The translations under genes were made by a program, and so were the position numbers. A DNA stretch of 64,000 bases from Pisolithus tinctorius (taxonomy: Eukaryota; Basidiomycota; Agaricomycetes; Boletales; Pisolithaceae), in NCBI GenBank assembly GCA_024663395.1, contig JANFAH010000002.1, positions 1,054,001 to 1,118,000 of the forward strand, written 5' to 3'. Shown one piece after another: positions 1 to 9,951 of this stretch. Under the pieces are notes generated by a model. It had not been told where the DNA came from, made no database searches, and worked only from the letters and a program-made list of their open reading frames with translations. How positions within the stretch are numbered: position 1 is the first letter of the stretch; each line of letters begins with the position of its first letter.

Positions 1-1897
1 ACCCTTGCTTCATGATCTGGGTGGCCGCGGACAAGAATAGTGGAGGGATCAGTCAAGTTAGGTGGTGTTAGATGTATTGATACTGGCAGTGCGGGAAATT
101 CCACGTAATTGGGGATCAAGGGGGATAAGGTGGCAGGTGTACACTCTTTGCAGGACAACAATCCTAAAACCCCAGGACTCGACAGGCATAATGCTGCCAT
201 GGGGTATGTGGGTTGCGAGCTGGATGACCCTATGAAGGCTGCAATATGATCAGTCCAGAAATGTCACTTAAGAACATACTCACCTTCAGCATGAGATCTT
301 AGTAACACAGTGCTTGCTAGCATTTCAGTGTCTGCTGCATTCAATTCAAGGTTTCTGATCAGAGTAATTAGAGTGCCTGTGCCAAAATGCGTTAGTTGTC
401 AGGAGTTAGTCAGAAAAACACGTACTGAGGTTGCTAGAGCTTATATCCAATCCAGTACTGGGCGAAGGTATTTTGGACATGGTGGGTCAGGGAATGGGAA
501 GGAAAGGCTGGAGAGTGAATGTGCAGAGAATTGTAAGTATGACAGTGGATCTCCAGCAGAAGGCTACCTTGTTCCCTTTCCCCATTTGTTGGAAGCCATT
601 GCAGGAAAACCAGAAGTGGGACCACGACAAATTGTGCACTTAGATGTGATGTAACTCTTCATAATACCCTGGAGGAAGTAGCAGAAATCGATGGATAAGA
701 TACACTGAAAAGCTAACCACATACCCACATTAGAACATCGCATGGTTGATCATGAGGCAACCTGGAGAAAATTCGTAGTAGAGGAACATGCCACATATTC
801 AATCAGCAGGGATAGATATGAATGGATGTGTTGCTAACTAGAATCTTTGGGACTAAAAGGTGAGGGGAGAACTGCACTATCATCTATGCGATCGATCACT
901 GAATCTGTACCAAGGGTAGATGAGTGGGGAGACAAGGGCATCGCTATTGAAGGCATATACTGGCCAGGCGGAATGATGGAGTGCAGCTGGAGGTGGGGAG
1001 AACGATGGACCTAGTACACGTAGTATGCACTGGTAAATGGGTCAGTAGACTGCGAAGCATAATGATGCATAACCTAAGTCAAAAGCACTGACCTGCAAAA
1101 CCTTCGTTAACATTGCTGAAAGATGAGGGTCAGTCTTGACTGTCATCATGTGATTGATTGTCAGATCCACTGGACACCAAGACCACCCTTGAAGGCTGTC
1201 AAGGGCACCAAGCCCCTGACATATGGTAGAGGAATGCACCAAGCATTCCCCCAATACCATGCAGACAGCATGCAGAAGACAAGAGTGTTGCTAAGTAATA
1301 GCTGCAGGTGGTGCGAATATTTGTTTCGGCTGTAATGATGTAACAATTGTGCAATTGTGAAATGACATGTTAAGATTCTGTCATTCATTGAAACTTTAGT
1401 CACATTGGTAAAAGTGGCCAAATCTATGAACAAAGTAGCAATGGCACACTAGTACTTGTAACTAGGACTTGCTATAAGTAGCTCTACAATATGCCATTAC
1501 TGTAATGGACGAATGCATCTCCTGTGAATATTACAATAGGCAGTGCAGAACATTGAGGAATGAAATATGGAACACAAAACTTATATCTAATCACTGGATT
1601 ATTTGACAATTTAGAGCCTAGACTCAAGGTCTTCCTCGAGCATGCTGTAAGTCAGGCATCACATTCATTTGCGGTGCAGGTCATGTGCACAGCAGTACCC
1701 GTAATATTTCTCACTACTACTAGTAAGTGTTACCTACTACTTCGAGTCGCCAATGCCCCTCCATATAAACCAATTCAGTGCAAGGTAAGTTTCTCTCTAT
1801 CTTTTCCATCTTAATTTTCCAGATGGCCCAGTCGCTCTTTCCATGAATGTTTGGAGTGTTCATCTGTCAGGTCTTGGGGGTTTGGTGCCTGTAAGTT

Positions 1898-1922
1898 CTT
1901 GATAGGCTTGGGGCCTATCAAG
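1898..1922 (+). other. Conserved stem-loop, 9-bp stem and 7-nt loop
   Basis: CTTGATAGG pairs with CCTATCAAG around the loop CTTGGGG. The same architecture recurs with other stem sequences at 2172, 55093, 55367, 56094 and 57601. Function unknown. Confidence 0.7.
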
Positions 1923-2171
1923 AGATATCCTCGCAGTTTCTGGGGCATTTCTTCATCAAAATTCAGGCATTAACATAGTCTATACGCATGCAGAGTCAAT
2001 ACACTAATCATTGTCACCTCTTTGTCAAGAAGACATTTTTTGAAAGTAAGTTTTTATTCTCTTTCATTCATACCTTTCTTTCAAACATCCAGTCAACTTA
2101 TGCTGTACTCGGAGCCAAACATTTGGAGTGTATGTCTGCCAAGTGCTCTGGGGTTTGGTGCCTTGCGAGTT

Positions 2172-2196
2172 CTCAATAGGAATGGGGCCTATTGAG
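2172..2196 (+). other. Conserved stem-loop, variant stem
   Basis: CTCAATAGG pairs with CCTATTGAG around AATGGGG. Compared with the hairpin at 1898, two outer stem pairs differ and both sides have changed together. Confidence 0.7.
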
Positions 2197-2432
2197 GGCA
2201 ACATTCTCGTTTCATTTCAGTTACACTGGCCTTAACGCTGCATGATTCATTTTTTCTCCCCTTGTCATCATCTCCATCAATTTAAGTAAGTACTGACTGA
2301 CTTCTTTTGTTTCCAGGATGAATGTAGCTAGCATTCCCCCTTATGAATTATCATTGTGCAACCACCCTGGCAACGGTGCATTCTCACTGTCCCTAACTCA
2401 GCTCAAATTGATTATCATTATTTTCAGGGAGA

Positions 2433-4542
2433 TGGGGTGCATTCAATGCATGCATCCTAGCAAAGTGTGATGACCACTGGATCACATCGCTGAACACTGA
2501 CTATATTCCCCAACCCTTCATCTTCGACAGAGAAACAATCATGCCCCTATGCAATGGATGGTTTGGCCATATAGACTGTTTTCAATGGCCACAGTTGTTC
2601 ACAGAACACTACACATGGAGTCCATGTGTCCCTTGGAAAGTGGCCTATGGAGATGACCCAATGTGGAAGTGGCTGTGGTGGAATGTTACCCAGTCAGTGG
2701 AAGATTTTGTGCTGGAAAGAGGGTCTGCCTTCAAAGTTGGCAGGATCCATGCCGACAAGTGGAAGTCAATGGAGACTGTTTATAATCGAGTAGACGAACA
2801 TTTGCAATGTTGGCTAAAGAAGCACCCCCACTACAAAGGTCCTCTGAGACCTGATTTGTGGCTGGGGTCATGTCGGCAATGTCTCCTGCATCTGAAGGTA
2901 TGATTTTTTTCTGGTTCAGATTTCATTAATTAAAATTTTCTCTAGCAACTCCCATTTACATTTCAAGACACAGTCATATTGGTTGCTTTTTGTCAACGCC
3001 TCCTCCGAGATGTCTTTGGCATGCTAGAATATCTGGACACAGACCTTGACCCTGCTATGGGCACTTTTGTCGATTCATTTGACCACTGGATCGGGGCATT
3101 CACGACAGACCCTGACATTTGCCAGCACCTTTTCGAAATACACATGCCTGTCTGGATGGTCTGGAAACCCAATTGTGTACCCCCAGACATGCAAGTGTCA
3201 AAGGCCATCGAGATTACGTGCCCTCATGACATAGTCACAGATCCTGAGGTTTTTGAGGTCAGGGAGATGCTGAAATGGCACAGCGCCTGGTACCACCCTG
3301 GTGAATTGTGCCACAGGCACACTTGACAAGGCCCGGCAATTGAGCTCGAGCAATTTGCAGCTCCCTGGCCGGAACCACCATGCACCAGCAGTGGTGTGGC
3401 CTCGACTCCCACAAGCACAGGTCCCTTGGCTTCCAATGCTGCAAGTTCAAGTATGGGAGCTGTTAGGACAGGCAGGGCTTGACAATGTAATCAGCCATGT
3501 ACATATCCTATTCATTTTGTCTCAGTGTGTTTAACATTTTGCTCAGATCCCCCTGCAGGCTTGAAAAGAGCCAAGCCATCAGTTGTTCTGAATCCCGAAC
3601 TGTGGGAAGACCTCGGCGATCCAGCTATTCCCCCTGCTATGTCCACATGGCATGCTGCCCTGAAGGACATGAATACGGATGCAAAAAGGGTTAGTCCTAA
3701 CATGCCCAAGGTAGCTTACTTCTTTCCCAGCCCAAGTCTGTTTGTGAGGGGTGAGTCCTCCGATCACCAGCAGAGGTACCTGAGGAATTGGCTAGTCTCT
3801 CGAGTGGGTTGGATCACTCGTCTTTCTGCCTTGGATGCATCTCCTGTTATCCCTCAGTCCTGGCAGGATTTCCTGAACCCAATTCCCAAGCAGATTTCAT
3901 CCACATTTTCTGGCGACCGACTATGTGAATCTGCCACCCTCTTTGGTCCTGAGCTCGTCAGCCTCCAACACGACATACCTAGCCATGTACAATTCTGGGA
4001 TATTTCAATTTCCCTCGCAGACCTCACTACCATCGATCAGATGATGAAAAGCAAGATTTTATGGGATTTATATGAACACAACTTCCAGTTCGAGTTGGTC
4101 ACTCTTGACTGTGTGATGATGCCTAGCTTGTGGTTGAATCTGGATTCACAGCAGCTCGATCACATCTGGCAGGTATGTACAATTTTACCTCACCAGGAAT
4201 GCGCTGTTTCTGAACTCTATGCAGATTTTCCCTGGTGATTCAGAACTCACCATGTGTGCTGAGCCTTTCCCTCAGCAAAATCAAGGCCTCGGCTCGTCTG
4301 ACTTTCAATCAACACAGGAGTATGTAGAGAAGCTCCAGGCATTACTTGCTGTATGGCCAGGATGCCCCTCGGACTTGGTGGAGCCAATTATGCCATTAGC
4401 ATCATCGTCACATGTCTGGGCAATGGAAAAGAAGTTGGCTATATTTTTTGTACAGTTGTTCTTTGATACTTTTGGTTGTCCACCCCTTCTTCCCCGCCTT
4501 ATTCCAACCACACTGCAGGGTTACGGTTCAAATAGTCGGTAA
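2433..4542 (+). pseudogene. Cargo gene of K1: Agaricomycete repeat-associated hypothetical protein (left copy)
   Basis: The reading frame is spread over several exons: about 2433-2899 (FQWPQLF, then KWLWWN), about 2946-3325 (WIGAFTTDPDICQ, PVWMVWKP), 3540-4172 (WEDLGDP, FPSPSLFVRGE, RNWLVSRVGWITRL) and 4225-4542. Intron edges such as GTATG near 2899 and TCTAG near 2945 fit fungal rules. The combination of a W-rich N-terminal block, a GAFT..P.IC..L.....PVW block and a FP.P.LFV....R...NWL block matches, from memory, a hypothetical family repeated in Boletales genomes; its function is unknown. A TGA after the second block (3326) is shared with the right copy, so it predates their separation or lies in an unrecognised intron. 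It sits just upstream of the KDZ transposase in the same orientation in both copies. Family recognition is moderate and no biochemical role can be assigned. Confidence 0.6.
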
Positions 4543-4843
4543 CCTCCTTCATCATTCCCCAATACCATTTTTACTCTGTATGTTTCCCGAACAATATTCA
4601 TAGCATGCCGCAATTGCAATCTCATTTTGTTCATCACACACTTGCTCCATCTCTTTCCCCATCGCCCTTGCTAGTCATGTGCAAAGGTCAGTTCACTTTT
4701 CTACACTGGAGGCTAACTATTGGAGACATGCTGGTGGCATCTTGGGGTTGCCTTCCAGCAACCAGGATTTGGTGTCCTGGTCACAGTCCTGTAACTTGGT
4801 GTTGCAGGATCATTGTCTACCACTAACTCACCTAGACAGTTTA

Positions 4844-5182
4844 CACTGCAAGCATTTCACAATTTTTCATGATCAAGCATGTTGAAAAAAATTGAAGGAA
4901 GAGATGCCATGTTATAATGGATGTTCTCACAGACAAAATCCAACAATAATATTTCATTTTCTTTCCCTTCTCCACCAGAAAACATGAATTGACAGTAATT
5001 GTCGTTAAACTAAAAGCTAATGGTCATTACCATCAATTAATGTTTATAGGTGGGACATGCAAAGAAAATAAATTATTAATTTTTGGATTTTTTGTTTGAA
5101 AACATCCAAAGTAATATTGTATCTCTTCTTTCAATTTTTTTCAACATGTTCTGTCATGAAAAATTGTGAAATGCTTGCAGTG
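4844..5182. mobile_element. 339-bp MITE with TTA target duplication (PIF/Harbinger-like)
   Basis: The ends are inverted repeats of roughly 65 bp starting CACTGCAAGCATTTCACAAT. TTA is present at 4841-4843 and 5183-5185. The right K1 copy, at about 50790-50815 on the minus strand, has the uninterrupted site with a single TTA, so the insertion is directly visible by comparison. The 3-bp TTA duplication is the habit of PIF/Harbinger transposons; assignment to that superfamily is inference. The interior is AT-rich and has no ORF. Confidence 0.92.
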
Positions 5183-5207
5183 TTATGCATCTGACTGAAT
5201 TTCATAG

Positions 5208-6558
5208 ATGTCTTTTTGTCGACTGAAACAGCTTACTAGGTGTGGTCCCTCTGTATGAGTTACCACCCCAATGAACCAGATTCCCAACTTGCTCCGTGTG
5301 GATGATCTTGTGGTCCTTGTTGACCATCAGACTGCTGAACCTTTGCACTGTGTTCCCAGAACTGCGGGGCTTTACCTTCCTGTTGAGCACTTGCTCACCT
5401 TACCTGGCTGTCACACTTTCACACAACACCCCAGTGATTCCTCTGACCCCCACATCTGACGCCACTCTGCTTCAAGCACTGCTCGCCCATTAGAGCCTTC
5501 TGCAGGTAGTGATTGTGACCTCTCCCATGATGCTGCTTTTGACTGCTTAACCGATGAGCTACATATTAGCCAAGACCTGCTCCTGTCACTGTCTAGGAAT
5601 GCCCGAAAAAAAATGAAGCAGTGGCAATGGTGGTCACACACTGTCATCCCTTCCCTCCTTCAGCTGTACCTTGCATATTGATGACTATCCAACCACTTCC
5701 GGAATCCTGTTGACTATGAACTGCCGACATGTGGTTGTCACCAGACTCGAAAACTGAGAGTCATTTGCATTGATTTCAATGGTGAGATTTCTGTGTTCTT
5801 CATCATTTTCCTCTGCTTAGATGCATTCATGGCAGCTCTGCAATCAGTTGATCTGGCTGTCTGTCCTTGTGCACCTGCAGCCCTCCAATTCCTTTGGATG
5901 GGCTACTTCCCCTGTGCCCCACTGGGGCCAACACTTGCTGTTAGCCTACAGCTTCTCAGCTTTGTCTGACAACTCTTCATGCGCATACCTCCAAACACTT
6001 CAGCATGGTGTGAGTCCCTTGAGGCATACCTTGCAGCTATGGGTTATAAGGTGGACACAAAGGTATGGAATTGTCATGTTTTGTATCATTACCCCATTTT
6101 TTCCACTTTATAAAACATACATTACTGCCGTAGTGACTGTAGTACAGATGACTCTGCTATGTAGGTATTATATCTTAATCTGATGCATGACTATTTCATG
6201 GTTATAAGTGCATGCATGTGTGACATGTTCTGTTTCTTGGGACTGCTGTAGTGTTATATTGATACGGTAGGATGTTTGTTGGTATTGTTTGTGGTGATGT
6301 TGCTATATTTATTAATGCATACTTTGGTTGTTCTTCTCAGTCGTGGATCATTGCTGATGATACTTGCAGGAGGGTATATGCTGGAGGTTCAGTAATGCAT
6401 ATCAGTGGTATTGTATTCTGGAAACATCCCTTGATGAATATGTCCAACAACAACTGCAAGAATCTGCTAGTCCACCATCAAACATCCCCTCTGCAATCCC
6501 ATTGCCAAGTTCCTCAGACAATGATGTCCTCAGTTCAAAGATGAGCCCATCAGAATAC
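5208..6558 (+). pseudogene. KDZ transposase of K1, 5' exons (left copy)
   Basis: Exon 1 (5208-6062) starts with an ATG that aligns with the right-copy start at 50760. It encodes the CxC-type N-terminal region: KKMKQWQWWSHTVIPSLLQL, a C.C....L.V.CIDF motif, then CPCAPAALQ and GYFPCAP, and ends MGYKVDTK before a GTATGG donor. Exon 2 begins at 6370 (RFSNAYQWY) and is cut at 6558 by K2. The order of motifs is the one known for KDZ (Kyakuja-Dileera-Zisupton) transposases of Agaricomycetes. Two adjacent TGA stops (5679-5684) stand where the right copy has CGA CGA, and there are other stops, so the copy is dead. The rest of the gene resumes at 9952. Confidence 0.75.
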
Positions 6559-6789
6559 CACTTCAGTCACCCCCCCCAGGGGACCTATTAGGTTCATATA
6601 TTCTTATAGATGTATCCACCTAATGGGTGTTGACCACCTGGGTATTCCCAGTGACTGCTGGAGATTCACCAGGCCCTGTAGATTCTCCAGAGCAAGGTGT
6701 CAGGCATGGACTTTCTCCAGGATTAATACATCTATAACAGAGTGCCTGGGGCCCAAATGGGGCTTTCCCCAGTGAGTTAATAGACCTAT

Positions 6790-7200
6790 TTCCTGGGTAT
6801 CCTGGGGGATTCACCAGCCTAAATGGACCTGTTCCCAGTGCATCCTGGGGGATTCCCCAGCCTAAATGGACCTGTTCCCAGTGCATCCTGGGGGATTCTC
6901 CAGCCTAAATGGACCTGTTCCCTGGACATCCTGGGGGATTGCCCAGCCTAAATGGACCTGTTCTCTGGGCATTCTGGGGGATTCTCCAGCCTAAATGGAC
7001 CTGTTCCCTGGGCATCCTGGGGGAATCTCCAGCCTAAATAGACCTGTTCCCAGTGCATCCTGGGGGATTCCCCAGCCTAAATGGACCTGTTCCCTGGGCA
7101 TCCTGGGGGATTCTCCAGCCTAAATAGACCTGTTCCCAGTGCATCCTGGGAGTTTCCCCAGCCTGAATGGACCTGTTCCCAGGGCATCCAGCCCAAACAG
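6790..7200. repeat. Satellite of about 43-bp units in K2
   Basis: About nine imperfect copies of a unit containing CCTAAATGGACCTGTTCCC and GCATCCTGGGGGATTC. The CCTGGG and CCCAGG halves form short inverted words. A related array with the same CTAAATAGACC core lies at 52200-52500 in the other K2 copy, so the satellite belongs to the element. Confidence 0.9.
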
Positions 7201-7559
7201 ACCTATTCCAAGATGATCATGGGAACCTCCAGTTCAAATAGACCACCATCACAGCATGAAGGATCAATCAAAATGATTTGGAGTCTCCATGTTGCTGACA
7301 GGAGTGTGTATCATGCCAAGTACCTATTTCCATGGAATCTGATTTGAGCACTATATACAATATGAATATGTGGAAAAGTATGGCCATAGACCACTGAGGA
7401 AAGACTGGTGACATCTGATGGAGGGAGTAGAATATACTTGGTGATGGTGATTGCCCAGGCACAGCAGACATATACTTTCACCATGCTTCCCAAGCCTTCA
7501 GTGATCTCCAGTCCTGGCCATTGCATACAGGTCAAAGATTGTCCAGGTGTCATTGGAAT

Positions 7560-8262
7560 TTTCCCACCCACTCTGGGGATCCACAGGGTATGCAGCAGAT
7601 CCTCCAGGCAATGCTTGGAATTTCCCAGCCAACTCCTGTCTCTAGGGGCTCTCCTAGCAATGCTGGGGATTTTCCCACCAACTCTGGGGATTCTCCAAGC
7701 TATGTCCTGGGGATTCGCCAAGCACTGCTGGGGATTCTGCAACCCACTCTGGGGATTCTCCAAGCACTGCTGGGGATTCTCCAGGCAATGCTGGGGATTC
7801 TCCCACCCACTCTGGGGATTCTCCAGGCAATGCTGGGGATTCTCCAACCCACTCTGGGCATTCTCCAACCCACTCTGGGCATTCTCCAACCCACTCTGGG
7901 CATTCTCCAATCACTGCTGGGGATTCTCCAGGATATGTCCTCTGGGGATTCTCCAGGCAATGCTGGGGATTCTCCAAGCTATGACCTGGGGATTCCCCAA
8001 GCACTGCTGGGGATTCTCCAGGCAATGCTTGGGATTCTTCAACCTGCTCTGGGCACTCTCCCACCCACTCTGGGGAGTCTCCATGGTATACTGGGGATTC
8101 TCCAACCTGCTCTGGGCATTCTCCCACCCACTCTGAGGATTCTCCAAGCTATACTGGGGATTCTCCAAGTTCTGACCTGGGGAATCTCCAGGCAATGCTG
8201 GGGATTCTCCCACCCACTCTGGGGATTTTCCCAGCAATGCTGAGGATTTTCCAATGCACTAT
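7560..8262. repeat. Satellite of 21-bp units in K2
   Basis: Some 30 degenerate copies of a unit built on CTGGGGATTCTCC followed by variable AGGCAATG, ACCCACT or AAGCACTG. CTGG(G/A)G and CTCCAG make each unit a weak hairpin. Because 21 is a multiple of three, several frames on both strands stay open; these are not genes. Confidence 0.92.
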
Positions 8263-8511
8263 GTGCATTCTCTTGTTAGTTTAATCAATCATAATGCTTG
8301 ACCCAGCAGGAGGTCAAAGGCATTGCAGGTCACCATAAAACAGAGTTCCTTAGGGTAACATTGAATGTAGATCACTCATACATATCTTTTCTCTGGGCAC
8401 AAACTATTTATTGATGAAGCGTAGGTATGCATCTAGTATCTACACCTTTTTGATGGCACCTGCAATGGGGATGAGGGCAAATAACCAGTTCCAATGTCCT
8501 CCAACCAATCC

Positions 8512-9951
8512 TCATCCTGTAAATTCCCCTTCATTTGCTTGCTCAGTGGGACATTCCTCTTCCAGTTCCATCTCTTCAATGGCCATCAACAGCTCATCAT
8601 CTCCTTCTGACATTACATCCCCTTCATCAGAGTCGTTCTCTTCTAATACTGGTGCTGTTAGATCCTCTGAAGCATGGGTTCCACCAGGATTATGTGTGGC
8701 AGCAAGGCAATCCCTGATGTCTTCTGCTGTAGGTCCCCATGGCCTAGATGCAGCCCATGCATATGGCATATGTCGAACCTTGGCTTCCCATTTGACATAT
8801 ACTGCAACAATGGAATCCCTGTAGGCATGCAGGTGATACTTGTAATATTCATCTAACTCCCTATGAGATGGGACATAAACATGGTATTTGCACTCACCTG
8901 CCACATTTTCCAGAGCAGACTTTACACTCAGCCACTCCATGGAAAACCATTCCTGCATGATAGACTGCTCTCTTGACAACCTTCTTTCTTCTTCATTACA
9001 GTGATCAACTTCCAACATCAGCCTGATTCCCTTGCACACACTCTCATCAGCAAGCCAATGTGGGGTGCTAGCACTAAGCTCCTCAAGACCATCCTGCCAA
9101 ATATCACTATCAACATCCAGCTGAAAGATACCTTTAGAAGGTATGGGATTGGGAGGGATGGCACCAGGTGGTGCCTTACACAGTCGTATCATACTCTGCA
9201 GTTCACCACAGAGATTATTGTATGTGGTGACAAGTTTCAGGATGGTAGGCTCTCATTGTTTTATGGATGACTCCACATGTGACTGTAAATGGTTTTCTAC
9301 ATGATGTTATTGAACATAGCAGCCAGAAATAAAAAATTGCTCACTACTGGAAGAGGTCCCATATGACCATTGTAGTTGCTGGAACTCAAACTTGCACTGA
9401 TGAAGTTGTTCCCTTATCTGAACCTTAAGTGCTTGTGCATTTGTTTGTGTTTGGAGCCACTTGTTGTTCCTCAGCAGATGAAGGTCAGTTTGGGCAGAAA
9501 GTCCCAATGAAGCCTTTTTCTTCTTGAGGGCCTGGGCTGCCTTTGACAGTGACCCTTTTGCTGCAGCAAGTTGTAGATTGTAGTCAACAATGTCATTGAC
9601 ACGATCATCAACAAGATCCTTCTCTAACTGATCCACATGGCACTGATAGTCCTCAACTGTTTTCTCCAGGGCAAGAACATGTGCCAACTGTTCAGAACCC
9701 TTGTTCTTTGACTGACCTACAGGTTGGTGAGTCATATGATCACACACACACAAAGGGAACAGACTAATGAGGTAGAAGTTGAGTTTGTGCATGTACTTGT
9801 GCAGCCCACTCATGCTGTAGAGTCTGCATGTCAACATGCAGAGCATGAAGAGCCTCCAAAGCCACCAATTTCCTACTTTTGCAGAGGGACCATTTCCTGC
9901 TCAGCCACTGGCCAAATGCATCAAAAGACTTCTTGTCCAAGTGTTGAATTT
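8512..9951 (-). pseudogene. KDZ transposase of K2, C-terminal half
   Basis: Reading down the minus strand, one exon (to about 9764) gives HLDKKSFDAFGQWLSRKW and HEWAAQVHAQT. The next (9730-9307) gives QSKNKGSEQL and the coiled-coil part (LEKTVEDYQCHVDQLEKDL). The last (9192-8512) gives GIFQLDVDSDIWQDGLEEL, WLADESVCKGIRLMLEVDHC, EEERRL and VYVKWEAKVRHM, then an acidic tail. These are the conserved blocks of the C-terminal half of KDZ transposases. They parallel, with clear divergence, the K1 transposase at 10647-12234, so K1 and K2 carry distinct transposases. The catalytic N-terminal half is absent because the gene is cut at 9951. The 8512-9192 exon is itself open. Confidence 0.72.

Larger units (their letters stand above)
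1..2430 (+). other. Cargo-side flank of K1, no clear gene
   Basis: This stretch is mirrored at about 54860-57370 on the opposite strand. Short reading frames occur but none matches a family I know. Several intron-like segments are visible (for example GTAAGT near 1785 and 2045 with pyrimidine-rich CAG ends), so it may be the spliced 5' part of the cargo transcript. Two stem-loops (1898-1922, 2172-2196) follow copies of a GGGTTTGGTGCC motif. A short ORF at 310-654 is not conserved enough between the two copies to call. Confidence 0.5.
6559..9951 (-). mobile_element. K2 KDZ-type element, one end plus transposase remnant, inserted in the K1 transposase
   Basis: The end at 6559 reads CACTTCAGTCACCCCCCC and then GGGACCTATTAGG, matching the terminus of the complete element at 51955-53594. 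The uninterrupted host sequence (AGAATACCTATGACAG) survives in the right K1 copy. Inside are a 43-bp satellite, a 21-bp satellite and a minus-strand KDZ gene. The second terminus is missing: at 9951/9952 the K2 transposase joins the K1 transposase head to head, so one end was lost with the K1 exon between. Boundaries are exact on the left and within a few bases on the right. Confidence 0.75.

Noticed and set aside
2433..4542. The cargo gene as a TET/JBP dioxygenase, which is known to travel with KDZ elements in fungi
   Set aside because: No HxD...H signature or flanking TET/JBP blocks; the motifs fit a different hypothetical family.
7311..8243. Several overlapping ORFs of 86-242 codons on both strands with 7-residue repeats
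   Set aside because: They lie in a 21-bp satellite; a period divisible by three keeps frames open on both strands.
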